Assembly: GCF_029873255.1 (NCBI RefSeq)
Contig: NZ_CP123622.1
Coordinates: 3,590,983 to 3,654,982 of the forward strand
Length of the DNA: 64,000 bases
From: Pigmentibacter sp. JX0631
GTDB taxonomy: Bacteria; Bdellovibrionota_B; Oligoflexia; Silvanigrellales; Silvanigrellaceae
Direction: 5' to 3'
Part shown: piece by piece, positions 43,989-51,841 of the stretch
Numbering within the stretch: position 1 is the first letter of the stretch
How the letters are laid out: each line of letters opens with the position of its first letter
Notes under the pieces: model-generated
Told to the model about the DNA's origin: nothing
Databases searched by the model: none
What the model saw: only the letters and a program-made list of their open reading frames with translations
Position numbers and translations under genes: made by a program

Positions 43989-45497
43989 TTACTTATAAAA
44001 TAAATTAACACAATCAACCGCTTTGAGCCAACGATACAAATTTGCACTTGCAATTGCTTCAGGCATTAATGGTTTAAATTCTTTTCCATTATAATCTTTA
44101 TTTGCAAGAAATATATCTTGCTCATTTAATCCAGTCGACGCAGCCATTGCTGCTCCTAAAGAAGTCGTTTCAGTATTTATTGGTCTAAATAATTCTGTTT
44201 GTAATGTATCTGCCTGAAACTGCATAAGAAAATCATTTCTAGATGCTCCGCCATCAACACCAACTTTTAGTATTTTTTGTTTACTTAATTTTTCCATTAA
44301 TTTAAGCAGCTGAACATTTTGCATTGCAATACTTTCTAAGACAGCCCTTATAATTTGTGCTTTCTGTGTTCCTCTTGTAAGGCCAAATAAAACCCCTTTT
44401 GCTTGAGGATTCCAATAAGGTGCACCTAAACCAGCTAAAGATGGTACAAACAAAACCTCTTCATCTCTTGGATAGCTCATAGCTTGTTCAGCACTTTCTG
44501 ATGAATTTTTTACCCAACAAAAATTATCTCGCAGAAATTGAACGGCTGCTCCTGCAATAAATGCAGATCCCTCTAAAGCAAATGCTCTTTTATTTTTTGT
44601 AGCAAAAGCAACTGTAGTTAGTAATCCTTCATCCGTTGTTACTATATTTTCTCCTGTATTCATTAAAAGAAAAGCACCTGTCCCAAATGTTATTTTTGCT
44701 TCTCCAGAATTAAAACACTTTTGCCCAAATAAAGCGGCTTGTTGATCTCCTAATACGCCAGTTATAGGTATCCCATCTGGAAGTCCTGGAACTTTATAAG
44801 TTTCTCCAAATTTTGCAAAACTTGGTTTGATTTCAGCTAAACTATTTTGTGAAATATTAAATAATTTTAATAACTCACTATCATAACTGCCAGTATGTAA
44901 ATTATACAACATAGTACGACTTGCATTTGTATGATCAGTAACAAACGATTTCCCATTTGTTAATTTCCAAATGATGAATGAATCAATAGTTCCTAAAGCT
45001 AGTTCTGCTGTTAAATCCCACTGTTTAACTGAAGAATATTGTTCTAACATCCACCGCATTTTAGAAGCACTAAAGTAGGGATCGCATACTAATCCAGTTT
45101 TTTGAAGAATCTCTTCTTGTAATTTCTTATTCTTTTTTAAATTCTCGCAAAAATCTGCGGTTCTTCTATCTTGCCAAACAATAGCATTGCCAGCAATTTC
45201 ACCAGTTTTTTTATTCCAAGCTAAACAAGTTTCTCTTTGATTTGTTATGCCTATTGCAGCAATTTTTGCGGATGAGAAATCAGTATTTTGCTGATAAGCA
45301 AGTTCTATTGCATTATGAATTGCTTTTAATGTAGTTTCCCAAATTTGTTGTGGATTGTGTTCGACTAAACCTGGTCTAGGGTAAATTTGAGGAAATTCAA
45401 TTTTATTATTTCCATACATTGAAAAATCATTCATACTAAAAAATGAAGCCTGAATTCCTGTGGTACCTTCATCTATAGATAAGATAAAATGAGTCAT
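43989..45497 (-). CDS. glpK: Glycerol kinase
   Basis: A 502-residue FGGY-family kinase making glycerol 3-phosphate from glycerol and ATP. The N-terminal phosphate motif is SIDEGTTGIQASFF; AIGITNQRETCLAW, WQDRRTADFC and the GVLGDQQAALFGQ stretch are typical of glycerol kinase. The C-terminal part has LGAPYWNPQAKGVLFGLTRGT and VGVDGGASRNDFLMQFQAD. Length is usual. No glpF or glpD gene is beside it. GGAG precedes the ATG, and nagZ is divergent, 56 bases away. Confidence 0.95.
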   Translation of the reverse strand: MTHFILSIDEGTTGIQASFFSMNDFSMYGNNKIEFPQIYPRPGLVEHNPQQIWETTLKAIHNAIELAYQQNTDFSSAKIAAIGITNQRETCLAWNKKTGEIAGNAIVWQDRRTADFCENLKKNKKLQEEILQKTGLVCDPYFSASKMRWMLEQYSSVKQWDLTAELALGTIDSFIIWKLTNGKSFVTDHTNASRTMLYNLHTGSYDSELLKLFNISQNSLAEIKPSFAKFGETYKVPGLPDGIPITGVLGDQQAALFGQKCFNSGEAKITFGTGAFLLMNTGENIVTTDEGLLTTVAFATKNKRAFALEGSAFIAGAAVQFLRDNFCWVKNSSESAEQAMSYPRDEEVLFVPSLAGLGAPYWNPQAKGVLFGLTRGTQKAQIIRAVLESIAMQNVQLLKLMEKLSKQKILKVGVDGGASRNDFLMQFQADTLQTELFRPINTETTSLGAAMAASTGLNEQDIFLANKDYNGKEFKPLMPEAIASANLYRWLKAVDCVNLFYK

Positions 45498-45553
45498 ACT
45501 CCCACTCCTTCGAATTTAGGGAATTACGCAATGAGTTTAAGGAGGATAGTAAC

Positions 45554-46693
45554 TTGAGTCCGAAAGAGCGACAATCAATTCCAAAAAAATTTGAAAAATA
45601 TTTTTATTCATTACCATTAATTGAACAAGCGGGTTTTTTCTTGTGGCCTTCTTTAAATAGTATTGAAATTCAGCCTGAAGAAAAAAAATTATTAAATTTG
45701 ATTAAACCCTCGGGCGTAATTCTTTTTAAAAGAAATTTACAAAGTTTTGCACAAGCAAGAAATTTAATACAAACTATAAAAAAAGTACGTCGCAATAAAA
45801 AAAGCTCTTACAATATACCTTTTATTACTTCAATAGATGAAGAAGGAGGAAGAGTTTCACGTTTGCCTCCTCCTTTTATTAGAGGCAAACCCGCTCTTGA
45901 ATTTGCTGAATTAAATGACCTAAATGGCCTAGAAAGTCAAATCTTGCATCAAATTTTTGTTGCGAAGAATTTAGGAATTAATAGTTTACTTAGTCCAGTA
46001 GTAGATATACTTACAGAACCTTCAAATTTAGTAATTGGAGATAGATGTTTTGGTCGTACTCCTGAAAAGGTTACAAAATTCGCTTCTTTTGTGAATAAAA
46101 TATTACTAACAGAAAATATGTATTCATGTGCAAAACATTTTCCTGGACATGGAAATACAACGACTGATTCTCATAAAGAATTAAGTGTTAGTAATGTCAC
46201 TTTAGATGTTTTAAGAAACAGAGAATGGATTCCTTTTAAAAATCTAATAGCTGAAAATGTACCTTTTATTATTACTGCACATGTACTTATACCTGAAATA
46301 GATCAAAATAATCCTGCAACACTTAGCAAAACAATTCTCGCAAAATATTTACGAAAAGAATTAGGTTTTAAAGGATTAATCATTAGCGATGACTTACGAA
46401 TGAATGCGATTGCGGAACATTACAATCAAAAAAGAAAAATACAATCATCAATCACTGAAAATAATAATATCTCTATCCAAGAAGAAGATGATTATTTAAA
46501 ACAAGCCGCAATTGATGCATTAAAAGCTGGTTGTGACATTTTATTAAGTTGTCAAAGTATTGTTAGAGAAGCAAAAATTGCATATGCAATCGCCAACAAA
46601 ATGCAGAAAGATAAACTATTCCATAATTTGATGTTGGAGAAAGCGTGGAATATTTTTTCGACCTTAACAAAAAAACAAAAGATGAAAGCTTAA
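45554..46693 (+). CDS. nagZ: Beta-N-acetylhexosaminidase NagZ (GH3)
   Basis: A 379-residue GH3 enzyme that removes N-acetylglucosamine from muropeptides during wall recycling. It shows SGVILFKRNL, SIDEEGGRVSRL, the catalytic dyad loop KHFPGHGNTTTDSHKEL (His and Asp), and the nucleophile region GLIISDDLRMNAI. No signal peptide is present, so it is cytoplasmic as in other NagZ. The start is TTG at 45554 with AAGGAGG 9 bases upstream. It overlaps the next gene by 49 bases. With the Csd6-like peptidase it suggests active muropeptide turnover. Confidence 0.92.
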   Translation: MSPKERQSIPKKFEKYFYSLPLIEQAGFFLWPSLNSIEIQPEEKKLLNLIKPSGVILFKRNLQSFAQARNLIQTIKKVRRNKKSSYNIPFITSIDEEGGRVSRLPPPFIRGKPALEFAELNDLNGLESQILHQIFVAKNLGINSLLSPVVDILTEPSNLVIGDRCFGRTPEKVTKFASFVNKILLTENMYSCAKHFPGHGNTTTDSHKELSVSNVTLDVLRNREWIPFKNLIAENVPFIITAHVLIPEIDQNNPATLSKTILAKYLRKELGFKGLIISDDLRMNAIAEHYNQKRKIQSSITENNNISIQEEDDYLKQAAIDALKAGCDILLSCQSIVREAKIAYAIANKMQKDKLFHNLMLEKAWNIFSTLTKKQKMKA

Positions 46694-47304
46694 TAGCAAT
46701 AACCGCATATAGTTTGTTATTCCACTTTTTACTAGTACTTGCTATAGCGTTACTTAAACCACATCCTCCTGAATTTATAAGTATCAAGGTTTCTACTAAT
46801 TCTATTCAATTAAGCACGAATAAAACCCAATCAAACAAACAATCAATTCAAAAACAACAAGATAAAAAAATCCCAAAAGAAGAAATAGTAAAATCAAATA
46901 CAGCAAAACGCAGCATCCAAAAAGAAATACCAACCGAAAAAACAACCCCTTCTACAAGTGCTAAAGATATTCCTAATCCTACTCCCGAAGGCCAGTCCGC
47001 AAATCCTAGTAAAGAATTTTATTCAGCAGAATCAACAGTGGATAAGACGGCTCAATGCACGTTGCCTGAAATAAATTTAACTGAAGACGCAACTAATGCA
47101 GGAATTAAAAGTGGTAATGTTATTATAGAAGTTCAAATAAATAGCCAAGGAAAAGTGACTAATGCAACGTTGATAAAGGGAACTGGATATAAAATTGATC
47201 AAGTCGCTCTGAATGCAGCAAAAGAATTAAGTTGTCGACCAGCAAGAAGAGATCAAGAAAGCGTCGGAGTTATTAAAAGAATTAATTGGGTTATAGTTCA
47301 ATAA
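46645..47304 (+). CDS. TonB-like energy transducer
   Basis: A 219-residue protein with a single membrane segment at about 22-40 (SLLFHFLLVLAIALL), a long Lys/Pro/Ser/Thr-rich periplasmic linker (about 50-120) and a TonB C-terminal domain (about 140-219; NVIIEVQINSQGKVTNATLIKGTG, QVALNAAKELSCRPA). The GTG at 46645 has GGAG at 46635-46638 and overlaps nagZ by 49 bases. It could energise the receptor at 29.9-32.3 kb through ExbB/ExbD at 60.2-61.3 kb; that link is inferred, as the genes are far apart. Confidence 0.85.
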   Translation: MEYFFDLNKKTKDESLIAITAYSLLFHFLLVLAIALLKPHPPEFISIKVSTNSIQLSTNKTQSNKQSIQKQQDKKIPKEEIVKSNTAKRSIQKEIPTEKTTPSTSAKDIPNPTPEGQSANPSKEFYSAESTVDKTAQCTLPEINLTEDATNAGIKSGNVIIEVQINSQGKVTNATLIKGTGYKIDQVALNAAKELSCRPARRDQESVGVIKRINWVIVQ

Positions 47305-47429
47305 ATTTATCTATTTACTAAATAATTTTATTTTATAATTGCAAAAAAAAGTTTCCTACATTATACAATACTTATATATATTTATTGATATAAATGTATA
47401 TATTTTATTTATCAAAATACGAGAAATAA

Positions 47430-48635
47430 ATGAAACCAATTAGTGAAAATTTAAAAATAGATAAAAAAGATATTATTTATAATTTATCATTAAATAGCTC
47501 TTATCATCAAAAACCTCCAACATCTTATTATGTTAAAGAAAATTTATTTAATAAAAGTATTTTTGATTACTTAAATTCACAAAGTTCATATTTTAATACA
47601 GGAATTACGCGCGGAGCAATTTATGCTACATGCACCGTTTTTTATGTAGAATCATTAAATTCATTTTTAAATTTAAATTTTGAAAATATTTTAAATTTCT
47701 TAAAAGCAAAAAATATACTAAATAACGAAAAAGAAACTTCAAATTTTAAAGCCCTTTTTTCTTTAGTTAATCAATATATTGAAGACTTTAAAACTTCCAT
47801 AAAAAATAAAAAATTTATCAATTCGAAAAACATATCTTTTTTTGGCTCTCAAACTAATTATGAAAATATTCCGCAACTATTTTTCCATAATCTTGAAAGT
47901 TTTAATAATTTTATCTTAAAAAAAGATATAGGAAATAATGAATTATTTCCAGGATATAAACTTAATAATAAAGAACATTTGTTATCTCTATCACCTTTTG
48001 TCATCAAATATTTGCTTAAAAGTTTGTCTCAAGCAAACTGGCAACAGGTTGCCGTTGATTTAAATAGAATGGATGTTTATATCGCACAAAAAAAACATGA
48101 ATATCACTCATCTGATACAGAACAGGTTAGATTTGAAAAATTTTTATTTGATTTACACAAAATAGGAATTAAGAAAAAAAATATTATTCAATATATTTCA
48201 GAATATGCGCATCAAGGAGCATTATTAGCAGGCTGGTCAATGCCGTTATTGAAGCAATTAGCATTATCTAATAAAAATGTTTCAAATGCAGAAGACTTAA
48301 TTTTAAATTTTGAATCCATTAATGACACTACTATAAGAATTTCAAGCGTTTTCACTTTCAAAATAAGAGATTTAGATTTACCTGATTTCCCTTTTTTAAA
48401 TTTTTCTAAAAATATAGGTTTGTACTTTTCTAATATATTTAAATTTCCTGAAATAGGGATTTTTGACGAAGTTTTAGTATTACATAATGAACTTGCTATT
48501 GTGAATGCAAATGATTTAAATCCTAATGACAGATATATCATTACACAATTAAAACACAATATTTTGTCACTTAATAAAATGAACTCTTACTCTGTAGGAG
48601 ATAAACTAAATAAGACAAAGTTTAATATTAAATAA
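47430..48635 (+). CDS. Hypothetical AT-rich orphan protein
   Basis: A 401-residue protein I do not recognise. It has no signal peptide or clear membrane helix. It is rich in Asn, Lys, Phe, Ile and Ser, and its codons are even more A/T-loaded than the neighbours. Recognisable features are few: GITRGAIYATCTVFYVESLNSFLNL, IGIKKKNIIQYISEYAHQGALLAGWSMP and a beta-rich C-terminus. Lone, AT-rich and soluble, it could be a secreted effector or a recent acquisition, but nothing shows this directly. A strong terminator follows. Confidence 0.65.
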   Translation: MKPISENLKIDKKDIIYNLSLNSSYHQKPPTSYYVKENLFNKSIFDYLNSQSSYFNTGITRGAIYATCTVFYVESLNSFLNLNFENILNFLKAKNILNNEKETSNFKALFSLVNQYIEDFKTSIKNKKFINSKNISFFGSQTNYENIPQLFFHNLESFNNFILKKDIGNNELFPGYKLNNKEHLLSLSPFVIKYLLKSLSQANWQQVAVDLNRMDVYIAQKKHEYHSSDTEQVRFEKFLFDLHKIGIKKKNIIQYISEYAHQGALLAGWSMPLLKQLALSNKNVSNAEDLILNFESINDTTIRISSVFTFKIRDLDLPDFPFLNFSKNIGLYFSNIFKFPEIGIFDEVLVLHNELAIVNANDLNPNDRYIITQLKHNILSLNKMNSYSVGDKLNKTKFNIK

Positions 48636-48641
48636 AAAAAA

Positions 48642-48673
48642 GACTAATTTAAAGAGCAATATTTAAATTAGTC
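48642..48673. terminator. Bidirectional terminator between the orphan gene and the Bax-inhibitor gene
   Basis: GACTAATTTAAA and TTTAAATTAGTC form a perfect 12-base stem around an eight-base loop. An A-run on its left (AAATAAAAAAAA) becomes the U-tract for the minus-strand Bax-inhibitor transcript. It lies between two convergent genes. Confidence 0.8.
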
Positions 48674-48703
48674 AGCTTCTGAATATAAGAATTAGAAATA
48701 AGG

Positions 48704-49444
48704 TTAATCTTTTCTACCACCAAAAATTTGTAATAAACTAATGAACAAGTTGATAAAATTTAAGTACATAGTTAAAGCACCAAAAATCATGAACTTGCCA
48801 ATTGCTTGGCTATTGCCAGCAGATTGATAAGAAATTTCAAATGCACCTTCACGAATACGTTGCGAGTCATAAGCTGTTAAGCCAGAGAAAACTAAAATTC
48901 CTGCCCAACCAGTAAATGATCTTAATATTGGACTATGCATGAATAAATTTAAAATTCCTGCGCCTAGGATCATAAAAAATCCCATGACCAAAAATGTGCG
49001 CATAAATCCTAAATTTTTCTTTGTTACTGCGCCAAATATTGCCAAAGCAGCAAAACCCATGGCAGCAATAAAGAAAATAGAAATAACGTTACCAATAGGA
49101 TAAACATTCATTAATACTGCAAAGGTGAATCCGGTTACTGCTGCATAAACTAGAAATAATGATTTTAAAGCAGTAGCACTTAATTTATTTGCAGCAAAAC
49201 TCATAACCATAACAAGTGCAATTTGCAGAAGAAAAATTCCAATTATTGATACTGAACCCATCTTTAGTAAATAATTTAAAGTATTTGTTTGAACTATACC
49301 AACACCAACAATAGCGCTCAATAAAACACCAAAAGACATCCAGCCATACACACCAGCAATAACTTTACTAGCATTAGCTTGCGCTACTGAATTTTTTCCA
49401 GCATTTTCCATCCAGTTTGAATTGTTGTTTTGAAATCGATTCAT
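48704..49444 (-). CDS. Bax inhibitor-1/YccA family membrane protein
   Basis: A 246-residue integral membrane protein with about seven hydrophobic segments after a polar N-terminus of 28 residues. The family signature is in the later helices: the GAVTKKNLGFMRTFLVMGFF loop, then GILVFSGLTAYDSQRIRE with the conserved Tyr-Asp. The end (NFINLFISLLQIFGGRKD) is typical. Members act as proton-sensitive calcium leak channels or influence membrane proteases such as FtsH. It stands alone, downstream of dusB. Confidence 0.9.
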   Translation of the reverse strand: MNRFQNNNSNWMENAGKNSVAQANASKVIAGVYGWMSFGVLLSAIVGVGIVQTNTLNYLLKMGSVSIIGIFLLQIALVMVMSFAANKLSATALKSLFLVYAAVTGFTFAVLMNVYPIGNVISIFFIAAMGFAALAIFGAVTKKNLGFMRTFLVMGFFMILGAGILNLFMHSPILRSFTGWAGILVFSGLTAYDSQRIREGAFEISYQSAGNSQAIGKFMIFGALTMYLNFINLFISLLQIFGGRKD

Positions 49445-49501
49445 ATTAAATTCCTTCCTTGTGTGAATAATGTTGACTCAACACATTCCATTATAATCTA
49501 A

Positions 49502-50629
49502 TCAATCTTTCTTATTTGACAAGACGGTGTTCATTTCTTCATCTCCCACGCCTCTGTCTAATTTCCTGTCCATTTCAAACTTGGGATCATAACCCTCATT
49601 TATTTCATAATCACCATCTCCATAGCGGATATATTGGGGGGCAATTTTTTTAGCATATTCTTTTAAAAGTTCTTTAGCATGTTCCAAATCTTCTACTCTA
49701 TTTAAAACGTCTCTTAAAGCTTTGCTTTGCGGAAAGCCTTTTGTATACCAAAGCAGATGTTTGCGAGCTAAAATAGCAGAAATTTTTGTCTTGCCATAAT
49801 GCTCTTCTTGGTAAGAAATATGGCGAAGTAATACGTCATACCATTCAGCAAAAGTAGGTTGATAACGTTTGCCTTCTAATATTTCTTTAAATATCCATGG
49901 ATTTCCAAGCGCCCCACGACTTATCATGACAGCATCACAACCAGTATCTTTCTGCATTTTTTCAGCAAACTCGTAATCAAAAATATCCCCGTTGCCAACT
50001 TTAATAGCTTTATTTGGAGTTTTTACCGCTGCTTGCATGGAAAGTTGAATACCTTGCAAATCACATGGTGTCGAATAGGATTCAGAACGAGTACGACCAT
50101 GAATCGTAAACATATCAACTTGTTCTGCAAGAACTCGATGAGTAGTATCTTCTACATTTAATTGTTCACGCGTGTAACCTAAGCGAAATTTAGCAGATAA
50201 AGGCTTTGTTGTTGCTTCTCTCGCCAATTTTACAGTTTGGGAAATGCGTTCTGGCTCTTTTAAAATAGCACTACCGCAGCCCGCATTCACAACTTTTCTT
50301 ACGGGGCAACCCATGTTGATATCGATAGTATCAAAACCTTGTTTATCTAGCACAGCAACCGCATGAGCTACTTGCGCAGCGTCTGGACCAGTCACTTGCA
50401 CTCCAAGAATACTTTCTGAAGAATGGCGAGCCATCATGTCGAAGGTTTTCTTGTTTTTATATGCTATGGCAGTTGCAGATAACATTTCAACATATGTGAG
50501 CCCTGCCCCCATTTCTTGTGCAATTCTACGAAAAGGAATATCCGAAACTCCTGCTAAAGGTGCTAAAAATACTCTATTTTTTAATTTTAATGACCCCAAT
50601 TGAATTGGCTGATTAAAAAAGCTGTTCAT
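49502..50629 (-). CDS. dusB: tRNA-dihydrouridine synthase DusB
   Basis: A 375-residue flavoenzyme that reduces uridine in the tRNA D-loop. It has the TIM-barrel core with FLAPLAGVSDIPFRRIAQ, DINMGCPVRKVVNAGCGSAILKEP (catalytic cysteine in the AGCGSA stretch) and MISRGALGNPWIFKEI. A C-terminal helical domain follows (IRYGDGDYEI end). It starts one base after rlmN stops, so the two RNA-modifying enzymes are cotranscribed. About 40 C-terminal residues exceed the common length. Confidence 0.92.
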   Translation of the reverse strand: MNSFFNQPIQLGSLKLKNRVFLAPLAGVSDIPFRRIAQEMGAGLTYVEMLSATAIAYKNKKTFDMMARHSSESILGVQVTGPDAAQVAHAVAVLDKQGFDTIDINMGCPVRKVVNAGCGSAILKEPERISQTVKLAREATTKPLSAKFRLGYTREQLNVEDTTHRVLAEQVDMFTIHGRTRSESYSTPCDLQGIQLSMQAAVKTPNKAIKVGNGDIFDYEFAEKMQKDTGCDAVMISRGALGNPWIFKEILEGKRYQPTFAEWYDVLLRHISYQEEHYGKTKISAILARKHLLWYTKGFPQSKALRDVLNRVEDLEHAKELLKEYAKKIAPQYIRYGDGDYEINEGYDPKFEMDRKLDRGVGDEEMNTVLSNKKD

Positions 50630-50630
50630 T

Positions 50631-51701
50631 TTACTTTACCTTGTCTTTTATCAATTGCCCGCATGCAGCTTGAATATCTCTCCCTTTAGAGAGTCGCACA
50701 GTAGCTACCATACCTGCTTTTTTCAATTCTTGCTGAAAAGCAAAAACCCTGCCTAAATCTGGGCGACGATATGCTGCACCTTCATGCTCATTTAATGGGA
50801 TGAGATTTATTTTTACCGAGATTCCTTGGAGAAGTGAAACCAATTCACTTGCATGCGCAGAGGTGTCATTTATTCCTCGAAGTAGCGTGTATTGAATCAT
50901 AAAAGAACGACGCGATCCTTGTTGTGAATGCTTGCGTAAAACTTCAACCACATCTGTAATTGAGTGCCTGGTATTTACTGGCATAATTTTGCTACGCTCA
51001 GCATTATATGGCGAATGCAGTGATAATGCTACAGCTACTTTTGTTGAAGTTAAAACTTTATCCAATTGAGGTAAAAGTCCTACAGTACTAATTGTTACCT
51101 TATTTGGCGAAAAATTTAACCCTTTATTATCACATAGAATATTAGTACTTTCCACAACGTTATCTAAATTGTCTAAAGGCTCTCCCATTCCCATATAAAC
51201 AACATTAGTGATTCTTTTATATTTAGCGGTTTCATGAGTTAAATTATCTTGTCTCCAGCGTTCAGCTTCCATGATTTGACCAATAATTTCATCAATTTCC
51301 AAGTTACGAGCGAGACCCATTCGACCTGTTTGACAAAAACGACAAGCCTGCGCACAGCCAACTTGGGTTGATATACATTGAGTTAAACGCCCTAATTCAG
51401 GAATTAAAACACTTTCAACGAGTCTTCCGTCCCGTTTTAAACGCATGATAAATTTCACCGAACCATCTTGCTTACTAGAATCTAAATCAATTATTTCAAT
51501 AGGATAGTCAAAAGAATAAGATTCATTTAACCATTTTTTCACCTCTTCACTAAGGCCAAAAAATGGTGCGCGGGAAGAATGTTTGTCTTTATAAATTTCT
51601 CGATATATCACTTCAGCCCGAAGTACAGATTTTAATTCACCAAACTGAATGGCAATGCTCTTTGCTAATGCCGTTCGATCTAGGCTAAAAATTGATTTCA
51701 T
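50631..51701 (-). CDS. rlmN: Dual-specificity RNA methyltransferase RlmN
   Basis: A 356-residue radical-SAM enzyme that methylates C2 of A2503 in 23S rRNA and of A37 in some tRNAs. The 4Fe-4S motif is GCAQACRFCQTG (C116, C120, C123). VVYMGMGEPLDNLDNV, VTISTVGLLP and ALSLHSPYNAERSKIMPVN are hallmarks, and the C-terminal GRDIQAACGQL contains the methyl-carrying cysteine. An inverted repeat lies directly upstream of its AGGA ribosome binding site. It precedes dusB. Confidence 0.95.
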   Translation of the reverse strand: MKSIFSLDRTALAKSIAIQFGELKSVLRAEVIYREIYKDKHSSRAPFFGLSEEVKKWLNESYSFDYPIEIIDLDSSKQDGSVKFIMRLKRDGRLVESVLIPELGRLTQCISTQVGCAQACRFCQTGRMGLARNLEIDEIIGQIMEAERWRQDNLTHETAKYKRITNVVYMGMGEPLDNLDNVVESTNILCDNKGLNFSPNKVTISTVGLLPQLDKVLTSTKVAVALSLHSPYNAERSKIMPVNTRHSITDVVEVLRKHSQQGSRRSFMIQYTLLRGINDTSAHASELVSLLQGISVKINLIPLNEHEGAAYRRPDLGRVFAFQQELKKAGMVATVRLSKGRDIQAACGQLIKDKVK

Positions 51702-51714
51702 TTTAGTTGATCCT

Positions 51715-51745
51715 ATAAAGCTTCACCAAATCGGTGACTCTTTAT
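51715..51745 (-). promoter_or_regulatory. Two-part inverted repeat next to the rlmN ribosome binding site
   Basis: ATAAAG (51715-51720) pairs with CTTTAT (51740-51745), and TCACC (51723-51727) with GGTGA (51733-51737), separated by a symmetrical CT/CT internal loop and a five-base apical loop. The base of the structure touches the AGGA (51711-51714) before the rlmN start. It could be a leader hairpin affecting translation, or an operator. Confidence 0.4.
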
Positions 51746-51841
51746 CAAACAAAGTATAAACAACTGGTCAAGGTATTTTTGCCAAAATTCGACTGCTTAT
51801 GCTATTTTGCTCAAAGCATCTAATTTTATAGGAGTAGATGA

